DNA of 33,880 bases from a virus. Below, one piece after another: positions 31,658-33,880 of this stretch. The stretch lies in IMG/VR virus record IMGVR_UViG_3300024273_001578, positions 1 to 33,880 of that record; one strand, written 5' to 3'. The first letter of the stretch is position 1. Every line of letters begins with the position of its first letter. The position numbers and the translations under genes were made by a program. Under the pieces are notes generated by a model. It did not search any database. It was not told the DNA's origin and saw nothing but the letters and a program-made list of their open reading frames with translations.

Positions 31658-33477
31658 TATATTGCTTTTCTATTTTGTGCTTGTATTCTACTGAATATTG
31701 TGTTAGGAACTGCAGGCTCATCAAAGTAAATTGAAAGTGCTGCCATCTCTCCCATTTTTACGTCATCTAAAACAGTAGAACCATCTCTATCTTTCCATCC
31801 ACCTCTAAATAATGCAACCTCTTCTTTTTCTAAAAGAATATCTCCAAACGAATCCAAGTTAATTACATTCTCAGGTAGAGCTTCTCCTTGTGCAAAATTA
31901 ACATTTGTCCTTGTAACTGTTCTCTTAAAGAAAACATATTTTTGTTTGCCATTTCCTATTTCCTCAAGGACAGGTGTACTTGGAGTCACTGTAACAGTTT
32001 CACTGATATAATATCCATTTCTCCTTGCAGTTTCTTCAGCCTCCGAAACAAATCTTACATTTACTGAATCAATACCTTCAACACCCTCTAAAAGTGCAAT
32101 GATGTCTGATTTTGGCAAACGATCTCTTCGTGTAATATTAATTAAATAGTCTGAAATCTTAGAACGAATCGCAGTGTATAAATTTGTTTTGTCATATCCT
32201 TCAAAATATCTAACCTTAACATCCATTCTAAAGAACTGAACCTTAGGCTCAACTACCTTTACTTCAGTTGTAACCATTTGTTGCCCTGATTTTTCAAGTA
32301 CATTTAAGATTCCATTGATCTCGCCTTCCGAGAAGAAAAACTCTTCTTGATTAAGGTTGAAGTAATCATTATTTTTAGAAAGTTTTCTGGCAGTGTCAGG
32401 GAGCATAAACAAATATATCACATTGTCATCGTCAATATAACCATCATCTGTTGTATTATAAACATCTAAGTATGAAAACATACCATATCTTGAAAGGAAT
32501 GCCTCGTAGTTCTCTGGTGTTGCTAGAACAAAAGAGTGACTTTGCATTGGTGCAATTAACTTTGTAAGTTCAACCGATTCTGGATCAGATCCCATCACAG
32601 GAGCTGTCATAAACGATGATTCAAGCAATTGATTCAAGTTGTATGTATTTCCTAGTGAATCGAATCCTTCTGTTTCGAATTTAAAATTAAGATCTTTAGA
32701 ACCAGATAAATTACCTTTAGTTCCATCTGTGATTAAGTATTCTACCTCAATAGTTGCTCCTTCTACTGGAATTTCTCCAAATGAACCATTACCAAAATAA
32801 ATATCTAAACCACCTGAAATTCCTGTTTTAACCAAATATCCTTTGGTCCCACGCTTCATATCATATAGAGAATCATATTTAGTCCATGGTACACTATTAA
32901 CACTTACTTTAACAGAATCATGGTCTGTATTCTTTTTAATAATTAAATTGAAAGATTGTAAGTTTTGACCAGTACCAGTAACTATTTGCTTCTCAATTTT
33001 ACCCTGAATTACAGGGATATAAATATATGAAGGGTTACTTTTCTCAATTCTAAATTGATCGCTATTGGTTTTTAATAAGTATTGTAGATTATTTTTACTT
33101 GCTTTAATAATTGTATTTGCTGGAATATTGATGGCATCTCCTGCAATTTCGTTAAATGCGCTTGTGTTTAATCTAACTCTAATCTCTCCAACAGCTGAAC
33201 TTCCTCTAAATGCGTCATGACCAGCAAGTCTCGCAAGCCCATATATTGATTCAGGGTTTTGAGCTGTTAATATGTTTTGTTCAACTGTTGCATCCTCAAT
33301 ATAAAAGAATATTAAGTTTGAAAGCTCTGCCAACACTTCGAGTATTTGAGCAAATGGTGAAGCTGTAGTAAATAACTCACCACCTCTACCATACAGTCTA
33401 CTAATATATGTTTTAGTATCTGCCAACATTTCGCTAGCCTTAATTCTAGCGGTTGATAAAAATTTTAATTCTGCCAT
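31657..33477 (-). CDS. 6: Baseplate wedge protein gp6-like (baseplate J family)
   Basis: 606 residues compared with 660 in T4. The N-terminus shows the gp6/J pattern: a helix with SPFAQILEVLAELSNLIFFY and IEDATVEQNILTAQNPESIY, then GLARLAGHDAFRGSSAVGEI. Beta domains follow (LDIYFGNGSFGEIPVEGATI is typical of J proteins), and MDVKVRYFEGYDKTNLYTAI and DRLPKSDIIALLEGVEGIDS near residues 420-480 match the C-terminal J domain. gp6 dimers form the inner ring of the baseplate and bind gp25, which is encoded 12 bases upstream. This is the surest structural call in the window together with gp25. Confidence 0.88.
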   Translation of the reverse strand: MAELKFLSTARIKASEMLADTKTYISRLYGRGGELFTTASPFAQILEVLAELSNLIFFYIEDATVEQNILTAQNPESIYGLARLAGHDAFRGSSAVGEIRVRLNTSAFNEIAGDAINIPANTIIKASKNNLQYLLKTNSDQFRIEKSNPSYIYIPVIQGKIEKQIVTGTGQNLQSFNLIIKKNTDHDSVKVSVNSVPWTKYDSLYDMKRGTKGYLVKTGISGGLDIYFGNGSFGEIPVEGATIEVEYLITDGTKGNLSGSKDLNFKFETEGFDSLGNTYNLNQLLESSFMTAPVMGSDPESVELTKLIAPMQSHSFVLATPENYEAFLSRYGMFSYLDVYNTTDDGYIDDDNVIYLFMLPDTARKLSKNNDYFNLNQEEFFFSEGEINGILNVLEKSGQQMVTTEVKVVEPKVQFFRMDVKVRYFEGYDKTNLYTAIRSKISDYLINITRRDRLPKSDIIALLEGVEGIDSVNVRFVSEAEETARRNGYYISETVTVTPSTPVLEEIGNGKQKYVFFKRTVTRTNVNFAQGEALPENVINLDSFGDILLEKEEVALFRGGWKDRDGSTVLDDVKMGEMAALSIYFDEPAVPNTIFSRIQAQNRKAI

Positions 33478-33489
33478 CTTTTTTATATT

Positions 33490-33843
33490 TTATATGTACA
33501 GCCCTATTCCATATCTATTATCAATAGAAATATCTATATAGACTGCGTTTCTGTCTGATTCTATGGTGTATTCAACATTCACACTTACCGGAAATTTGTT
33601 AGACAATGGTATCCATGTGGATATCGCATTGGAAACTAGTCCTTGTATCATGGTATCATTATACATAAATGAATATACATAATCATCTAAGTTCAAACCA
33701 AAATCAGGACTGCCTATTACTTCTCCCTTATTGGTGAATATTAATGTTTCTATTTGTGTCAACATTAATTGAATCTCCTCACCTGATTCCATTTGATCTT
33801 CATCAAAATTAGGATCCCCTATTGTTTTTATGTATAATTCCAT
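33490..33843 (-). CDS. 25: Baseplate wedge protein gp25-like
   Basis: 117 residues (T4 gp25 has 132). The signature is IETLIFTNKGEVIGSPDFGL followed by NLDDYVYSF, the gp25/W-family pattern in which the chain contacts gp6 and the sheath initiator. The C-terminal strand VYIDISIDNRYGIGLYI is in place. The conserved Glu-Pro-Arg triplet of many family members is not obvious; NKFPVSV stands near the expected place. It is followed by gp6 after 12 bases, the same pairing as in T4. A promoter-like box lies immediately upstream. Confidence 0.87.
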   Translation of the reverse strand: MELYIKTIGDPNFDEDQMESGEEIQLMLTQIETLIFTNKGEVIGSPDFGLNLDDYVYSFMYNDTMIQGLVSNAISTWIPLSNKFPVSVNVEYTIESDRNAVYIDISIDNRYGIGLYI

Positions 33844-33845
33844 AT

Positions 33846-33862
33846 TTTATATATTCTTTTAA
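33846..33862 (-). promoter_or_regulatory. Promoter-like box before gp25
   Basis: The minus strand reads CTTAAAAGAATATATAA, followed within a few bases by the gp25 ATG at 33843. The string TTAAAAGAATATATAA is identical to that before the collar fibre gene. The very short distance to the start would give an almost leaderless mRNA, so confidence is limited. Confidence 0.4.
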
Positions 33863-33880
33863 GAATGCATCATCCAGTCG
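33859..33880 (-). CDS. Probable last codons of the upstream gene (partial)
   Basis: In one minus-strand frame the edge reads DWMMHS and then TAA at 33861-33859, in the right place for the end of a gene before gp25. Only six codons are visible, so this is a guess from gene spacing. Confidence 0.3.

Noticed and set aside
1-33880. CRISPR array, insertion sequence or rRNA gene
   Set aside because: No regular spaced repeats, no transposase-like frame with terminal repeats and no rRNA-like stretch were seen.

Overview
This window is part of a large, AT-rich tailed-phage genome of the T4-like (contractile tail) kind. Every gene I can support lies on the minus strand, so the window reads from right to left. 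Three findings place it in the T4 group: a baseplate block headed by gp25 and gp6 homologues, a gene-32-type single-strand binding protein, and a recombination/priming block with gp61-type primase, UvsY and UvsW. It is far from T4 itself in sequence. Start codons are preceded by A/T-rich leaders with no convincing Shine-Dalgarno sequence, which suggests a Bacteroidota (for example flavobacterial) host; this is an inference. No capsid, terminase, portal, sheath or DNA polymerase gene is in the window.

Right part (33880 to about 11400): the tail and baseplate module. In transcription order it holds gp25, gp6, a small gene, and then five large or medium structural genes (920, 198, 642, 1214 and 1488 residues) known mainly by position. 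Next come two paralogous fibre proteins with collagen-like repeats and tail-collar domains, a membrane-anchored coiled-coil protein, a 687-residue structural protein and a tail-tube-like protein. Most genes are packed with gaps of about 20 bases or less, or overlap by one base. Promoter-like boxes occur where short gaps exist.

Middle part (11400 to 5500): a small glycine-zipper protein, a RuvC-like resolvase, a GIY-YIG homing endonuclease, a 59-residue gene, gp32, a good intrinsic terminator, a second GIY-YIG endonuclease, primase, a small gene and UvsY.

Left part (5490 to 1336): the uvsW helicase gene is broken into three. The first break is a textbook split intein. The N-terminal fragment ends in an intein N-half inserted exactly in the DExH box, the next fragment begins with the matching C-half, and a free-standing zinc-finger/PD-(D/E)XK endonuclease gene sits between them. 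The second break holds an HNH endonuclease gene; a short intein-start-like tail precedes it, no C-half follows it, and the last helicase fragment carries a frameshift. The left edge is an incomplete repeat-bearing protein with recurrent Val-Asn-Glu-Gly/Ala sites.

The most striking regulatory pattern is that all four homing endonuclease genes have an inverted repeat whose 3' arm ends 1 to 3 bases before the ATG. A TATATAAT-like promoter box lies between the two arms, or overlaps the 5' arm. Read-through mRNA would hide the start codon, while mRNA begun at the internal promoter would not. This is the logic known for I-TevI and some late genes of T4.
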